This document shows positions 36,872 through 46,275 of a DNA stretch of 51,190 nt, piece after piece. Below the pieces are notes generated by a model that saw only the letters and a program-made list of their open reading frames with translations, was not told where the DNA came from and did not search any database. Numbering within the stretch: position 1 is the stretch's first letter; the number at the start of each line of letters is the position of its first letter. The translations under genes and the position numbers were made by a program. This DNA is from Melioribacter roseus (GTDB lineage Bacteria > Bacteroidota > Ignavibacteria > Ignavibacteriales > Melioribacteraceae): positions 1-51,190 of the forward strand of contig DYLK01000019.1 of the NCBI GenBank assembly GCA_020722065.1, in the 5' to 3' direction.

Positions 36872-39026
36872 GTTGAGTCCTTTCTGCTGAAAATAATCCG
36901 TTAATTTTTTTCAATCTTTTAATTAAATGTTCTAAATGCTCCAAGTTTTTAACATAAACCGTAATAACTCCAGTGAAAAAGCCTTCATCAGTTTTTATGT
37001 TAATTGAATGAATATTTGTGTTTTCATAATTTGTAATACCATTTGAAATATCCTTTAGGATTCCAGGATTATCTTCACCTCTAATCGAAATTCCAGCTAT
37101 AAACTCATTTTTTTTGACATTTCGCCAATCAACTGAAATGAGCCTATCTGGGTTAGTTTTTGAAAGTGTAATAATATTCTTGCAATCTTTTCTATGAATT
37201 GTTACTCCTTTAGTAATTGTTACAAATCCAATAATTTCATCACCTGGAATTGGGTTACAACATTTTGCGTAGTAAATTTCAAATCCTTTTGCTCCATCAA
37301 TTACAATTCCTCCAACTTCTGAACGTACTTGACTTGTAAATTTATCAACTTGAAATTCACTTTTTGCTTCTTGTTGAGCTTGATTTGGGGCAAAAACTTT
37401 ATCCAAATCAATTTCCATTTCGCCTATTGCCTTAAAAAAGAATCTTACACTATCATACCGAAGTTTTGCTGCTAATTTTTGTACTTCATCATCGCTAAAA
37501 GTTAGTTTTAATTTCTTTATTTTCTTTTCCCAGATGTGTTTTCCATTCTCAATAATTTCGTCATCTTGATGATTTATATACTTTTTAATATTGTTTTTTG
37601 CTTTATGAGTTTTAACAAATTTCAACCAATTTTCAGTTGGATGTTGATTTTTAGATGTTAATATTTCAACTTGGTCTCCACTTTTCAACTCTGTATTCAA
37701 TGGTACAATTTTTCCGTTTACTTTTGCTCCGATACAAGTTTCACCGACTCTTGAATGTACTTCATAAGCAAAATCAATTGGCGTTGCACCAAGTGGCAAT
37801 TTTAGTAAATCCCCTTTTGGGGTAAAAACATAAATTTCTTCTTGATAAAGATACATTTGGAAACTAGAAATTATGTCTTTAGCTGCATCATCTTTCGATG
37901 AGTTTTCAAAAACATCCCTAATCCAATTTACCCATTCTTCCAACTCTTTATCTGAAGTAAAAGTTGATTCTTTGTATTTCCAATGTGCTGCCACACCACG
38001 TTCTGCCACTTCATGCATTGCTCGGGTGCGTATTTGGATTTCTATCATTCTTCCATCACTATTAATTACAGTGTTGTGCAAAGATTGATAATTATTTTTC
38101 TTAGGGACAATAATATAGTCCTTAAATTTACCTTGAACTGGTGTGTAAAGTTTATTAATAACCCCAACGGCATAATAACACAAATTAGAATCTGTGCTTT
38201 CTATAATTACTCGAATTGCAAGTAAATCAAAAATATTTTCGAAAACTGTATTCCTTTTTATCATTTTACGATAAATACTATAAAGATGTTTAGGGCGTCC
38301 ATAAACTTCGCATTGAAGACCTATTTCTTCCAAAGCAGTTTTAATAGGTTTGATAAAATCAGCAATATATTTTTCTCTTTCTTCTCTTTTATCTTTAATT
38401 TTTCGAGCTAATTCATTATACTCTTCTTTATTAAGATACTTAAAAGATAAATCTTCTAATTCCCATTTTATTTTAGCAAGCCCAAAACGACTTGCAAACG
38501 GGGCATAAATTTCCATAGTTTCTTTAGCTATTCGTCTTTGCTTATCAGGACGCATATAATGTAAAGTTCTCATATTATGCAATCTATCTGCAAATTTTAC
38601 TAATATCACGCGAATATCTCGAACCATTGACAGGAGTAACTTTCTATAATTTTCAGCTTGGTTAATTTCGTAGCCTTTAAATATCCCCCCAATTTTTGTT
38701 ACACCTTCAACAATTTCGGCTACAGTTACTCCAAATTCATTTTTAATCAATTCGTATGTTACTTCAGTATCTTCAATTACATCATGAAGCAACGCAGCCA
38801 CAACTGAAATATCGTCCAATGTAATTTCTTCAGCCACAATCTTTGCAACGGCAAGTGGATGATAAAAATAAGGCTCACCTGAAGCACGAGTATCGTTTAT
38901 GTGCGATTCGTAACTGAATTTGAAAGCATTTGTTATTAGCTTATCGTCAACACTTGGTAAAAACTTATGACAAGTTTCTAATAAATTGCTTAATAGCTTG
39001 TTATATTCTTCTTCTGAGATTCTCAT
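36861..39026 (-). CDS. Bifunctional (p)ppGpp synthetase/hydrolase
   Basis: 721 residues. An HD hydrolase domain (HPLAVAKIVAEE, LLHDVIEDTEV, about 57-95) is followed by the synthetase domain (KDYIIVPKKNNYQSLHNTV), a TGS domain (YVFTPKGDLLKLPLGATPID, about 400-460) and a C-terminal ACT domain (about 650-721). Both catalytic halves look intact, so it probably makes and degrades the alarmone as a single Rel enzyme. No second relA/spoT gene is in the window. It is followed by ruvX with an 11-nt overlap. Confidence 0.95.
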   Translation of the reverse strand: MRISEEEYNKLLSNLLETCHKFLPSVDDKLITNAFKFSYESHINDTRASGEPYFYHPLAVAKIVAEEITLDDISVVAALLHDVIEDTEVTYELIKNEFGVTVAEIVEGVTKIGGIFKGYEINQAENYRKLLLSMVRDIRVILVKFADRLHNMRTLHYMRPDKQRRIAKETMEIYAPFASRFGLAKIKWELEDLSFKYLNKEEYNELARKIKDKREEREKYIADFIKPIKTALEEIGLQCEVYGRPKHLYSIYRKMIKRNTVFENIFDLLAIRVIIESTDSNLCYYAVGVINKLYTPVQGKFKDYIIVPKKNNYQSLHNTVINSDGRMIEIQIRTRAMHEVAERGVAAHWKYKESTFTSDKELEEWVNWIRDVFENSSKDDAAKDIISSFQMYLYQEEIYVFTPKGDLLKLPLGATPIDFAYEVHSRVGETCIGAKVNGKIVPLNTELKSGDQVEILTSKNQHPTENWLKFVKTHKAKNNIKKYINHQDDEIIENGKHIWEKKIKKLKLTFSDDEVQKLAAKLRYDSVRFFFKAIGEMEIDLDKVFAPNQAQQEAKSEFQVDKFTSQVRSEVGGIVIDGAKGFEIYYAKCCNPIPGDEIIGFVTITKGVTIHRKDCKNIITLSKTNPDRLISVDWRNVKKNEFIAGISIRGEDNPGILKDISNGITNYENTNIHSINIKTDEGFFTGVITVYVKNLEHLEHLIKRLKKINGLFSAERTQLVN

Positions 39027-39048
39027 TCTATCTTGTTAAATTATATAA

Positions 39049-40077
39049 TTACAATTTATCTCTACTTTCGATATTTTCCAAAATCGATTTAGCTTTTTTT
39101 ATCCTTTCCCCAATATTTTTTTCTTCGTGCTTGGTAATATTTTTAAAAGAAATAATCGTTTGACATTGTAATTTGGCTTGTTCCCAATTTCCAATTTCAG
39201 TCGATAACATCGCAATTTTATGTCTTAATGTAATTTCATTTATTCGATTTTTTTCCTTTTTTGTCTTGGTCATTTTCAAAGCTTTAAGGTATAATTCGAT
39301 AGACTTCTTTTTATCAAACTTTTGATAAATATTGGCATAAGTCATTAGTAAATAACGACTTTGATTATTTGCATTAAATGCTTTTTCAACTAGAATTTTT
39401 GCTTTTTGCAATTGATTTTCATTCTTATAAATCCAAAAAAGAGAGATTACTCCCATATTATGACTATAGGAATTCTCTGCCACGGCTTTTTCTAATTCCC
39501 AAATTGCTATTGTCGAATTATTTTTTACAAATGGCAACCAACTCAATTTTTTTGAAAACCAATAATCATAAGTAGCAATAGCAATTTTTGATTCAGCAAA
39601 ATTTTCATCATATTCTAAACATTTTTCGAAATAATCCAAAGATGAATTACCATATTCCAAAGCAATTATATAATTTTCTTGAATTGCTTCCCAATATGCC
39701 CAAAAACCAAACGCTAATCCTAATGTGTAATATTTCCATTTTTGATTATGCTCCCATTTTTTATCTTTAGCTAATTGAATTCCAATCTCAAAATTCCTTG
39801 AAATTGTCCTTTGATTTTCTACAGTGTTAAAAGTAAAATTCTGCATTATTAAATTTGCAGATTTATAAATATATGGAATTGGTTCTGAACCATAATTCGT
39901 TATATAATAATTACATAACGAATCTGATTTAACAAACTCTTCATTTGTAATTAAGTGAGTAACTTGCGTTATAAAATTATGAATCTTACTGTTTGGATAA
40001 TCTTTTGCAGAAGTTGAAATGTAAAAAAAAATTAATAATAGAATTCTAAAGTGTACCAAATGTTCTATCTCCAGCAT
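39049..40077 (-). CDS. TPR-like secreted or membrane-anchored protein
   Basis: 342 residues of no named family. A hydrophobic N-terminal stretch (RILLLIFFYISTSAK) looks like a signal or anchor. The rest is helical with TPR-like periodicity (YGNSSLDYFEKCLEYDENFAESKIA, ELEKAVAENS, ELYLKALKMTKTK). The ATG at 40077 lies inside the end of upp (32-nt overlap). An in-frame TTG at 40059 would give a cleaner signal peptide, with GGAG at 8 nt, although that GGAG is part of upp coding. The start is uncertain. Function unknown. Confidence 0.7.
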   Translation of the reverse strand: MLEIEHLVHFRILLLIFFYISTSAKDYPNSKIHNFITQVTHLITNEEFVKSDSLCNYYITNYGSEPIPYIYKSANLIMQNFTFNTVENQRTISRNFEIGIQLAKDKKWEHNQKWKYYTLGLAFGFWAYWEAIQENYIIALEYGNSSLDYFEKCLEYDENFAESKIAIATYDYWFSKKLSWLPFVKNNSTIAIWELEKAVAENSYSHNMGVISLFWIYKNENQLQKAKILVEKAFNANNQSRYLLMTYANIYQKFDKKKSIELYLKALKMTKTKKEKNRINEITLRHKIAMLSTEIGNWEQAKLQCQTIISFKNITKHEEKNIGERIKKAKSILENIESRDKL

Positions 40078-40678
40078 CTCCTAAACCTGGAACAATATAA
40101 CCATTTTCATTTAACCCGCGATCAATTGATGTCGAATAAATTTTTACTTCGGGATGATTTTTATGTAGGTTTTCAATTCCTTCGGGAGCAGAAATAATAG
40201 AAACAAAATACAAATCTTTTGCACCGCGTTTTTTAATAAAATCAAAAGCTGCACAAGCACTTCCGCCAGTGGCTAACATTGGGTCTAAAATAAATACTTT
40301 TGCTTCTTCTAAATTTTTAGGTGTTTTATAATAATATTCAATTGGAAGCAGAGTTTCTTCATCGCGTTGCAAACCAATATGCCCAACTTTTGCATTCGGC
40401 ATTAATTCCACAAACGAACTAACCATACTTAAACCTGCTCGCAAAACTGGAATTAAAACAATCGAATTTTTAATTTTCACACCTTTAGTAACTTCCAACG
40501 GAGTTTCAATAAGAATTTCATCCAATTCAAGATTTTCGGAGACTGCTACCGCTAAATGGAATGCAAGGCGATTTAAACTTCTTCTAAAATCGCGAACACA
40601 TGTATTTTTATCTCGCAAAATTGTTATTTCCCTTTTTACTAATGGGTTAGTTACAAGTGTAAAATTATTGTAATTCAT
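40046..40678 (-). CDS. upp: Uracil phosphoribosyltransferase
   Basis: 210 residues. The PRPP-binding loop is VFILDPMLATGGSACAAFDFI, and the C-terminal GDAGDRTFGTL is the family uracil-binding end. VPVLRAGLSMV is also typical. It salvages uracil to UMP with PRPP. The start overlaps the flavoprotein gene by 14 nt, and its last 32 nt overlap the TPR gene start. Confidence 0.95.
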   Translation of the reverse strand: MNYNNFTLVTNPLVKREITILRDKNTCVRDFRRSLNRLAFHLAVAVSENLELDEILIETPLEVTKGVKIKNSIVLIPVLRAGLSMVSSFVELMPNAKVGHIGLQRDEETLLPIEYYYKTPKNLEEAKVFILDPMLATGGSACAAFDFIKKRGAKDLYFVSIISAPEGIENLHKNHPEVKIYSTSIDRGLNENGYIVPGLGDAGDRTFGTL

Positions 40679-42014
40679 TTGCTTTTTTTCCTAAAATATT
40701 TAATAAATTTATAAAAGGTGAAATTGGTGGAGTATAATTGAAATTAACATTTTCTAATATTCTAAAATCTGCTTTAAGCTTAATTAAAGCTGAAAGCAAA
40801 TCTCCGTATCCTGCGGCTTGATCTGCGCCCCAAAAAGACGCTCCCAAAATTCGTTTCGTTGCTTTTTCAAATATAAGTTTTCCGAAAATCTTCTCACTGT
40901 CTTTCATTACTTTAATTTTTGAGAATCCCAACGCAGAAACAGATTTTGTCGAAGGGAAAAATTCTCTTGCTTGTTCTTCAATTATTCCAACTGAAACATA
41001 AGTTTTCGTAAATACTTTTACTGCAATATTTTTTACAACAGAATCTGAAAATTCATTTCCTCCTGCAGAATTAGTTCCAGCAACATGACTTTGTGAATAA
41101 GCAATTGTTGCAAATGGAAGATAATCCGATTTCCCAGTTACTGAATTAATAACTTCAGTATTATCACCGGCAGCAAAAATGTTTGGATCTGAAGTTTTTT
41201 GCTTTTTATCTACTTTCAAACCACCAAATTTTCCTATTTCTAAGCCAATATTTTCACCAAGTTGAACATTTGGTTTAACTCCAATTGCAGAAATCACAAT
41301 ATCAAATTCTAAAATTCTTCCATCTACTTTTATCGCTGTTATTTTTTCATTTGAAAAAATGAATTGATATGGAATTCCGCCTATAAATTGCACACCATTT
41401 GCTTTCAATTCATCAGCAATTAGCTCTCTAATTTCTGGTTCTGCACCTGGGAAAGGTTGTAATTCAATATCAATTATTGTAACATTTTTCTTGATTTCAG
41501 AAAATGCTTCGGCAACTTCCAACCCGATAAATCCACTTCCTAAAATAAGGACAGAATTTACATCATTTTTATCTGTGAAATCTAATATTTTAATTAAATC
41601 AGGAATATTTTTTAAGTAAAATAAGTTGGAATATCCTTTTGCAAGAATTGGTAATTTTTTAACTACCGAACCAGTTGCTAAAATTAGTTTATCATAATCA
41701 AATTCAAATAAATCGTTTGATTTAATATTCCGTACAACAATTTTTTTTTCTTTTCTCTTGATTTCTTCAACTGAATGATTTGTGTAAACTCGCACACCTT
41801 TTGATTGAAAAAATGATTCGGAATCGAAAAGAACAATCTTTTTATAATTTTCTATTTTTTTAGAAATGACAAATGGCATTTCGCAAGTTCCAGTTGAAAT
41901 AAATTCCGTAGCTTCAAAAAGGATCACATTTGCTTGCGGATTTTCTCTTTTTGCTCTTGCAGCTGCTGCGGGACCAGCAGCATTTCCACCAATAATTATA
42001 ATATTATTATTCAT
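40665..42014 (-). CDS. FAD-dependent disulfide reductase (CoA-disulfide reductase / NADH oxidase type)
   Basis: 449 residues. FAD-binding IIGGNAAGPAAAARAKRENP at the N-terminus; single active cysteine C44 in TGTCEMPFV, matching C43 of CoA-disulfide reductases; NAD-binding LILGSGFIGLEVAEAFSE; and FAAGDNTEV near residue 285. The C-terminal dimerisation domain is present. The family reduces CoA disulfide or related persulfides, or acts as NADH oxidase or peroxidase; I cannot tell which applies. It is 1 nt downstream of the MFS gene and overlaps upp. Confidence 0.9.
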   Translation of the reverse strand: MNNNIIIIGGNAAGPAAAARAKRENPQANVILFEATEFISTGTCEMPFVISKKIENYKKIVLFDSESFFQSKGVRVYTNHSVEEIKRKEKKIVVRNIKSNDLFEFDYDKLILATGSVVKKLPILAKGYSNLFYLKNIPDLIKILDFTDKNDVNSVLILGSGFIGLEVAEAFSEIKKNVTIIDIELQPFPGAEPEIRELIADELKANGVQFIGGIPYQFIFSNEKITAIKVDGRILEFDIVISAIGVKPNVQLGENIGLEIGKFGGLKVDKKQKTSDPNIFAAGDNTEVINSVTGKSDYLPFATIAYSQSHVAGTNSAGGNEFSDSVVKNIAVKVFTKTYVSVGIIEEQAREFFPSTKSVSALGFSKIKVMKDSEKIFGKLIFEKATKRILGASFWGADQAAGYGDLLSALIKLKADFRILENVNFNYTPPISPFINLLNILGKKANELQ

Positions 42015-42015
42015 C

Positions 42016-43398
42016 TTACGCTTTGGTTTTGAAACCTTTCAACATCCAATTTTTAGCTAAAATTAGTGCGATAGGGCTTACCATCGCAATTACTCCATAA
42101 TAAAGCCACATTATTTCTGTGTTCATAAGATTTTGCGGTGTATCCGCTGGACAATAATTCATTAAAAACCAACCTGAATAAAGCGATGTTATCATTTTTG
42201 TCAAAAACCAAGGAAATTGTCCAATTCCCATGTAAATTCCAGTCATATTTTTAGGGGCAATTTCAGCGACCCATTGCAAAAATCTTGGCTGCCACATTGC
42301 TTCGCCAATTGTCATAATTACAAGATAAAGCATCAAATTTGTAAATGTTGCACCAGTTGCAAGGATAAAAGTTGGAGATGCCATCACAAAAGTTCCAATA
42401 ATCATCATTTCATAAGTATTCTTTTTGGATGTTAATGCAGTTACCATTGGAGTTAGAATAAATATCAAAATTGGGTTTAGATTTACAAAGAATTCAAAAT
42501 TTTGTTGAACAAATCCATCGAATGCTCGACTTGTGTAAAGTGGCAAAGTTAACCAATTATGAGCAAAAAGTGTCTGAACTGGAATTAATATAAAAATGAA
42601 AAATAGAAATCTTAAATCGCGAAGTGGAAAATTTTTGATGTAAAAATTCATCTTTTCTTTTGCAGACATTTTAGATAATTCATCATCATCTTCTTTTTCT
42701 GAATTACCATTTTCAGATTTTGCTTCTTCAATAGCTTGCTTTTGTGCTTTGTTTGTTATTATAAAAAAAACCGTTGTTAAACCAGCGACTGTTAATCCCA
42801 CATAAACCCAAAAAACTCCCGTAATTCCAAATGATTGACGAACTGGCGGAGAAATTAACCCTGGCAAAAATCCGCCTAGATTCATTAATGCATAAAGCAT
42901 TGCATATCCCATTGCCGCAGTATTTTCGTTTGTAAATTTTTTAACTGCTGTATAAGCCGCTGGCTGATAAATTCCGTAACCAACTATAATTCCAAGAATT
43001 CCAAACATTACAAAAATGTGATTCATTGACCAGATTCCACTCCCAGGGAAAAATGTTGGACTAATTGTAATCATAATTCTTCCTACAAGCATAAACAAAA
43101 GTGCAATAAGTAAAGATTTTCTAACTCCAATCCAATCCACAGTAGCCCCGAGTAAAAGTTGACTTAACGTAATTCCAGCCGTCATAATTCCAACCATCCA
43201 ACCTGCTTCAATGTCGTTTAACCCCACATATTTGTTAAAAAATATTGCCAAAAGACCCACAACACCAAAGTAAGTTATTCCTTCAAGAACGTATGAAAGA
43301 TTTAAACCAAATAATGCCCGTGATGTGTGAGCCAAATCTTTGAATGGTTGAATTAATTCCTTTATGATACTATTTTGTGAATTGTTTTCTGAAGCCAT
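42016..43398 (-). CDS. MFS transporter
   Basis: 460 residues with about twelve hydrophobic helices in two halves separated by a charged loop (about 224-255, rich in E, K and D). Helix 2-3 text VGIMTAGITLSQLLLGATVDWIG is the MFS motif-A area. GANI-type sugar motifs are absent, and it somewhat resembles POT or other peptide-type transporters only in general layout, so the substrate is unknown. GGAGG precedes the ATG by 5 nt. It lies 11 nt after murB. Confidence 0.85.
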   Translation of the reverse strand: MASENNSQNSIIKELIQPFKDLAHTSRALFGLNLSYVLEGITYFGVVGLLAIFFNKYVGLNDIEAGWMVGIMTAGITLSQLLLGATVDWIGVRKSLLIALLFMLVGRIMITISPTFFPGSGIWSMNHIFVMFGILGIIVGYGIYQPAAYTAVKKFTNENTAAMGYAMLYALMNLGGFLPGLISPPVRQSFGITGVFWVYVGLTVAGLTTVFFIITNKAQKQAIEEAKSENGNSEKEDDDELSKMSAKEKMNFYIKNFPLRDLRFLFFIFILIPVQTLFAHNWLTLPLYTSRAFDGFVQQNFEFFVNLNPILIFILTPMVTALTSKKNTYEMMIIGTFVMASPTFILATGATFTNLMLYLVIMTIGEAMWQPRFLQWVAEIAPKNMTGIYMGIGQFPWFLTKMITSLYSGWFLMNYCPADTPQNLMNTEIMWLYYGVIAMVSPIALILAKNWMLKGFKTKA

Positions 43399-43409
43399 TT
43401 ATCCTCCAA

Positions 43410-44408
43410 CTATAAAATGTTTACTTCTGTTTCTAATTTAATTTTGAATTTATCATCTACTAATTTTTGAATTTGCTTTGCAAATGTAAGAATTTCCTTT
43501 CCTTTTGCATTATTTTTATTGATAATTACAAGTGAATGCTTCTCAGAAAGTGCAACATTTTCTGTTTCGAATTGCTTTGTTTCAACATTTGATATTAACC
43601 AAGCTGCAGATATTTTCACATTTTGGCCATTGAAAATAAAAGATGGTATTTGAGGAAATTGAGATTTAAGCAATTCAAACTGTTTTTTTGAAATAATTGG
43701 ATTTTTGAAGAAACTTCCCGCATTACCAAATTCTTTAGGGTCAGGTAGTTTTGATTTTCTAATTTGTATTATTTTGTCTCTAATTTCAATTATTGATGGA
43801 TTTTTCCCCATATTTTTCAATTCACCATATTCCAAAATTGGTTTAGCTACCTTGCTCAACTTAAATTGGACAGAAACTATTATTCCCTTTTGCTTCAAAT
43901 CATTTTTGAAAATACTATTTCTGTAACTAAAATTGCATTCTTTGTTTGATATTTCGATAATTTCTCGCTTCTCAAAATTGAAGTAATTCACTTTTTCAAT
44001 TGAATTACTAACTTCCACTCCGTAAGCCCCAATATTTTGAACTGGCGAAGCTCCAACTGAACCTGGAATCAACGACAAATTTTCAATTCCCCAATAATTT
44101 CTTTCGGCACACCAAGACACAAAATCATCCCAAATTTTCCCGCCACCAACTTCAGCCACAATTTCATTTTGATTTTCAGTCAAAATTTCAATTTCATCTG
44201 ATAAATATTTTACGATAATTCCATCAAAATCTTGTGTAAATAATATATTACTTCCTTCGCCAATTACAAGAATTTTTTCACGATTTTCATTAATCAAATC
44301 GCAAAAATTCAGTAAATCTGACTTAGTTATTTCAACAAACTTACTCGTGCGAACATCAATTTTGAATGTATTTTTACTTTTTAGCGAGATTTTTTCTGAT
44401 ATTTTCAT
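43410..44408 (-). CDS. murB: UDP-N-acetylenolpyruvoylglucosamine reductase
   Basis: 332 residues of the MurB FAD fold. ILVIGEGSNILFTQDFDG binds FAD, and LSLIPGSVGASPVQNIGAYGVE, CNFSYRNSIFK and GNAGSFFKNPI are the usual motifs, including the catalytic serine (GNAGSFFKNP). It reduces the enolpyruvyl group made by MurA to give UDP-N-acetylmuramate. It starts a run murB-MFS-flavoprotein-upp-TPR on the minus strand. No ribosome binding site is apparent. Confidence 0.95.
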   Translation of the reverse strand: MKISEKISLKSKNTFKIDVRTSKFVEITKSDLLNFCDLINENREKILVIGEGSNILFTQDFDGIIVKYLSDEIEILTENQNEIVAEVGGGKIWDDFVSWCAERNYWGIENLSLIPGSVGASPVQNIGAYGVEVSNSIEKVNYFNFEKREIIEISNKECNFSYRNSIFKNDLKQKGIIVSVQFKLSKVAKPILEYGELKNMGKNPSIIEIRDKIIQIRKSKLPDPKEFGNAGSFFKNPIISKKQFELLKSQFPQIPSFIFNGQNVKISAAWLISNVETKQFETENVALSEKHSLVIINKNNAKGKEILTFAKQIQKLVDDKFKIKLETEVNIL

Positions 44409-44665
44409 TTGTGTTTGAACTGCCGTTTTAATTTAATAATGTGTAATAAAAGTAACATTTTCAGATTACGAATTCTTCTTATTTCTTTTAGCAAAGTTAT
44501 TGATTGTTTGTTTATTTGAAGAAAGAAAATGCATGAATCAAGATTTACATGATTACATGATTAAAGGATTTTCAAGATTAAACCATAAAAACAAACATAG
44601 TTTCCTAAGAACTATAAACTATTTACAATTCAAAATTTACTATTTATTGTTTACTAAATTGAAAA

Positions 44666-46129
44666 TTACTGAACTAAACTTTCTCGCGTGTATTTTCCAT
44701 CTGCAATTTGTAAAGTTGTTAAAAATGCAAGTCTTGTAATTTCTTCAAATAATTTGGGATTTAGTGTTTCAGTCTTGTCTGTCATATAATGCAAATGAGT
44801 GTAACTATTTGTTGTTACAAAATATAACGATGGAATTCCAATTTGATGAAATGGTGAAGCATCTGCACCGCCACCAGACCAAGTGTTTTTAACTGTCAGT
44901 TTTGCATTTTCTGAATCAATTAATTTTGATAATTCCCAAAGTTTTGGTGCCGATTTCCCATTTCCAAGTTGAATTGAATCTCCGTAACCAACGCAATCCA
45001 TATTTAGCATCGCTACTACTTTTTCATTTGGGAAAGGTAAATTTTTTGATAAAAATTCAGAACCTTCCAAGCCAGATTCTTCGCTTGCAAAAAGTACGAA
45101 CATTATGCTACGTTTGGTTTGAATATTATTTTTTGCGAAAGTTCGAGCAATTTCCAACACAGCCGCCGACCCTGAAGCGTTATCATTTGCTCCTGGAAAA
45201 TATATTTTCCCACCTTGTTCACCAACGTGGTCAAGATGTGCGCCAATAATTACAAACTCATCTTTCAATTTTTCATCTTTCCCTGGCAAAATTGAAATTA
45301 CATTTACCGTTTCTTTTTCCTTTTGATAATTAGTTTTAACTTGAATTTTTGCTTTTGCTTGCAATTCCATTGATTTTGGCGATTTTGTGGAATCAATTTC
45401 AGATTGCAACTGCTTTAATGTTTTCCCACTTTTAAACAAAAATTCATCTGCAATTGGAATATCAATATGTAATTGTGGAATATTAACTTGCTCGCCTTTC
45501 CCATGCATTACACTGCCAATTGTTTTTTGTGGATTTTTATCGTTCGGCAACGAAACAAGCAACAAACCTTTTGCTCCGTGATTTTTCGCCACTCGAGCTT
45601 TTTCGCGTGGCAAATCGCTCGGAAAGTTAACATTTTCAATTTTCCAACTTGGATTGAATTTGAACGCTAACACAATTTTGTCTTTTACATCAACATTTGC
45701 ATATTCATCATATTCGGGAATTGAAATTCCATATCCGACAAAAACTACTTCAGATTGAATATTCCCTTCGCCTGTAAATCCACGGAAAACAAAATCTTTC
45801 CCAAGCTCATATTCCTTTTCAACATCCGTAATTAGCTTAAATTCGATTGGTTGGTGAATTTCGTTATATTCGACAAAGAATTTTTGGAAATATGATTCAT
45901 CTTTAAGTTTATTCAAACCGAGATTTGTAAATTCCTTTGCCATAAATTCTGCTGCTTTATAAAAACCTTCACTTCCCGAAAATCTTCCTTCCAATTCTGG
46001 ACTTGATAAATATTCAACCGTTTTCAGTAAATTTTCTGATGAAATCTGGGAAGCATAATTTTTCGCTGAATTTTGCGAAAAAACAAAGTTTGTTGCTAAA
46101 ATACAAATCAAAAATAGATACTTTTTCAT
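44666..46129 (-). CDS. Secreted M28-family aminopeptidase with PA-like domain
   Basis: 487 residues. Signal peptide MKKYLFLICILATNFVFSQ is followed by a helical region, a protease-associated-type domain (about 110-210, VVFVGYGISIPEYDEYANVDVKDKI) and the M28 zinc-peptidase core. Metal ligands are in AHLDHVG, PGANDNASGSAAVLEIA and the catalytic pair in ASEESGLEGSEFL. The family removes N-terminal residues outside the cell. AGAGGAAAA precedes the ATG. The 257-nt gap downstream to murB holds only a weak 6-bp dyad and an 8-nt tandem repeat (TTACATGA, twice, 44545-44560). Confidence 0.92.
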   Translation of the reverse strand: MKKYLFLICILATNFVFSQNSAKNYASQISSENLLKTVEYLSSPELEGRFSGSEGFYKAAEFMAKEFTNLGLNKLKDESYFQKFFVEYNEIHQPIEFKLITDVEKEYELGKDFVFRGFTGEGNIQSEVVFVGYGISIPEYDEYANVDVKDKIVLAFKFNPSWKIENVNFPSDLPREKARVAKNHGAKGLLLVSLPNDKNPQKTIGSVMHGKGEQVNIPQLHIDIPIADEFLFKSGKTLKQLQSEIDSTKSPKSMELQAKAKIQVKTNYQKEKETVNVISILPGKDEKLKDEFVIIGAHLDHVGEQGGKIYFPGANDNASGSAAVLEIARTFAKNNIQTKRSIMFVLFASEESGLEGSEFLSKNLPFPNEKVVAMLNMDCVGYGDSIQLGNGKSAPKLWELSKLIDSENAKLTVKNTWSGGGADASPFHQIGIPSLYFVTTNSYTHLHYMTDKTETLNPKLFEEITRLAFLTTLQIADGKYTRESLVQ

Positions 46130-46275
46130 TTTTCCTCTGAATAATAAGTTAAAATTAGACTAATAATTAATTTAATAACACTTAAAATTGCATACAATTA
46201 AATAAATTTTAATATTCAAATCCAAAAATTGCAGTTTTAAGATTTTTCATTTTTCAACAAAAAATAACAAAACTT

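Noticed and set aside
44545-44560. Tandem TTACATGA repeat as a repeat element
   Set aside because: Only two 8-nt copies, within chance expectation for an AT-rich gap.
44500-44739. 79-residue plus-strand frame in the gap before the M28 peptidase gene
   Set aside because: It runs into the M28 coding region on the other strand, has no ribosome binding site or recognisable feature, and has the skewed composition of AT-rich intergenic DNA.
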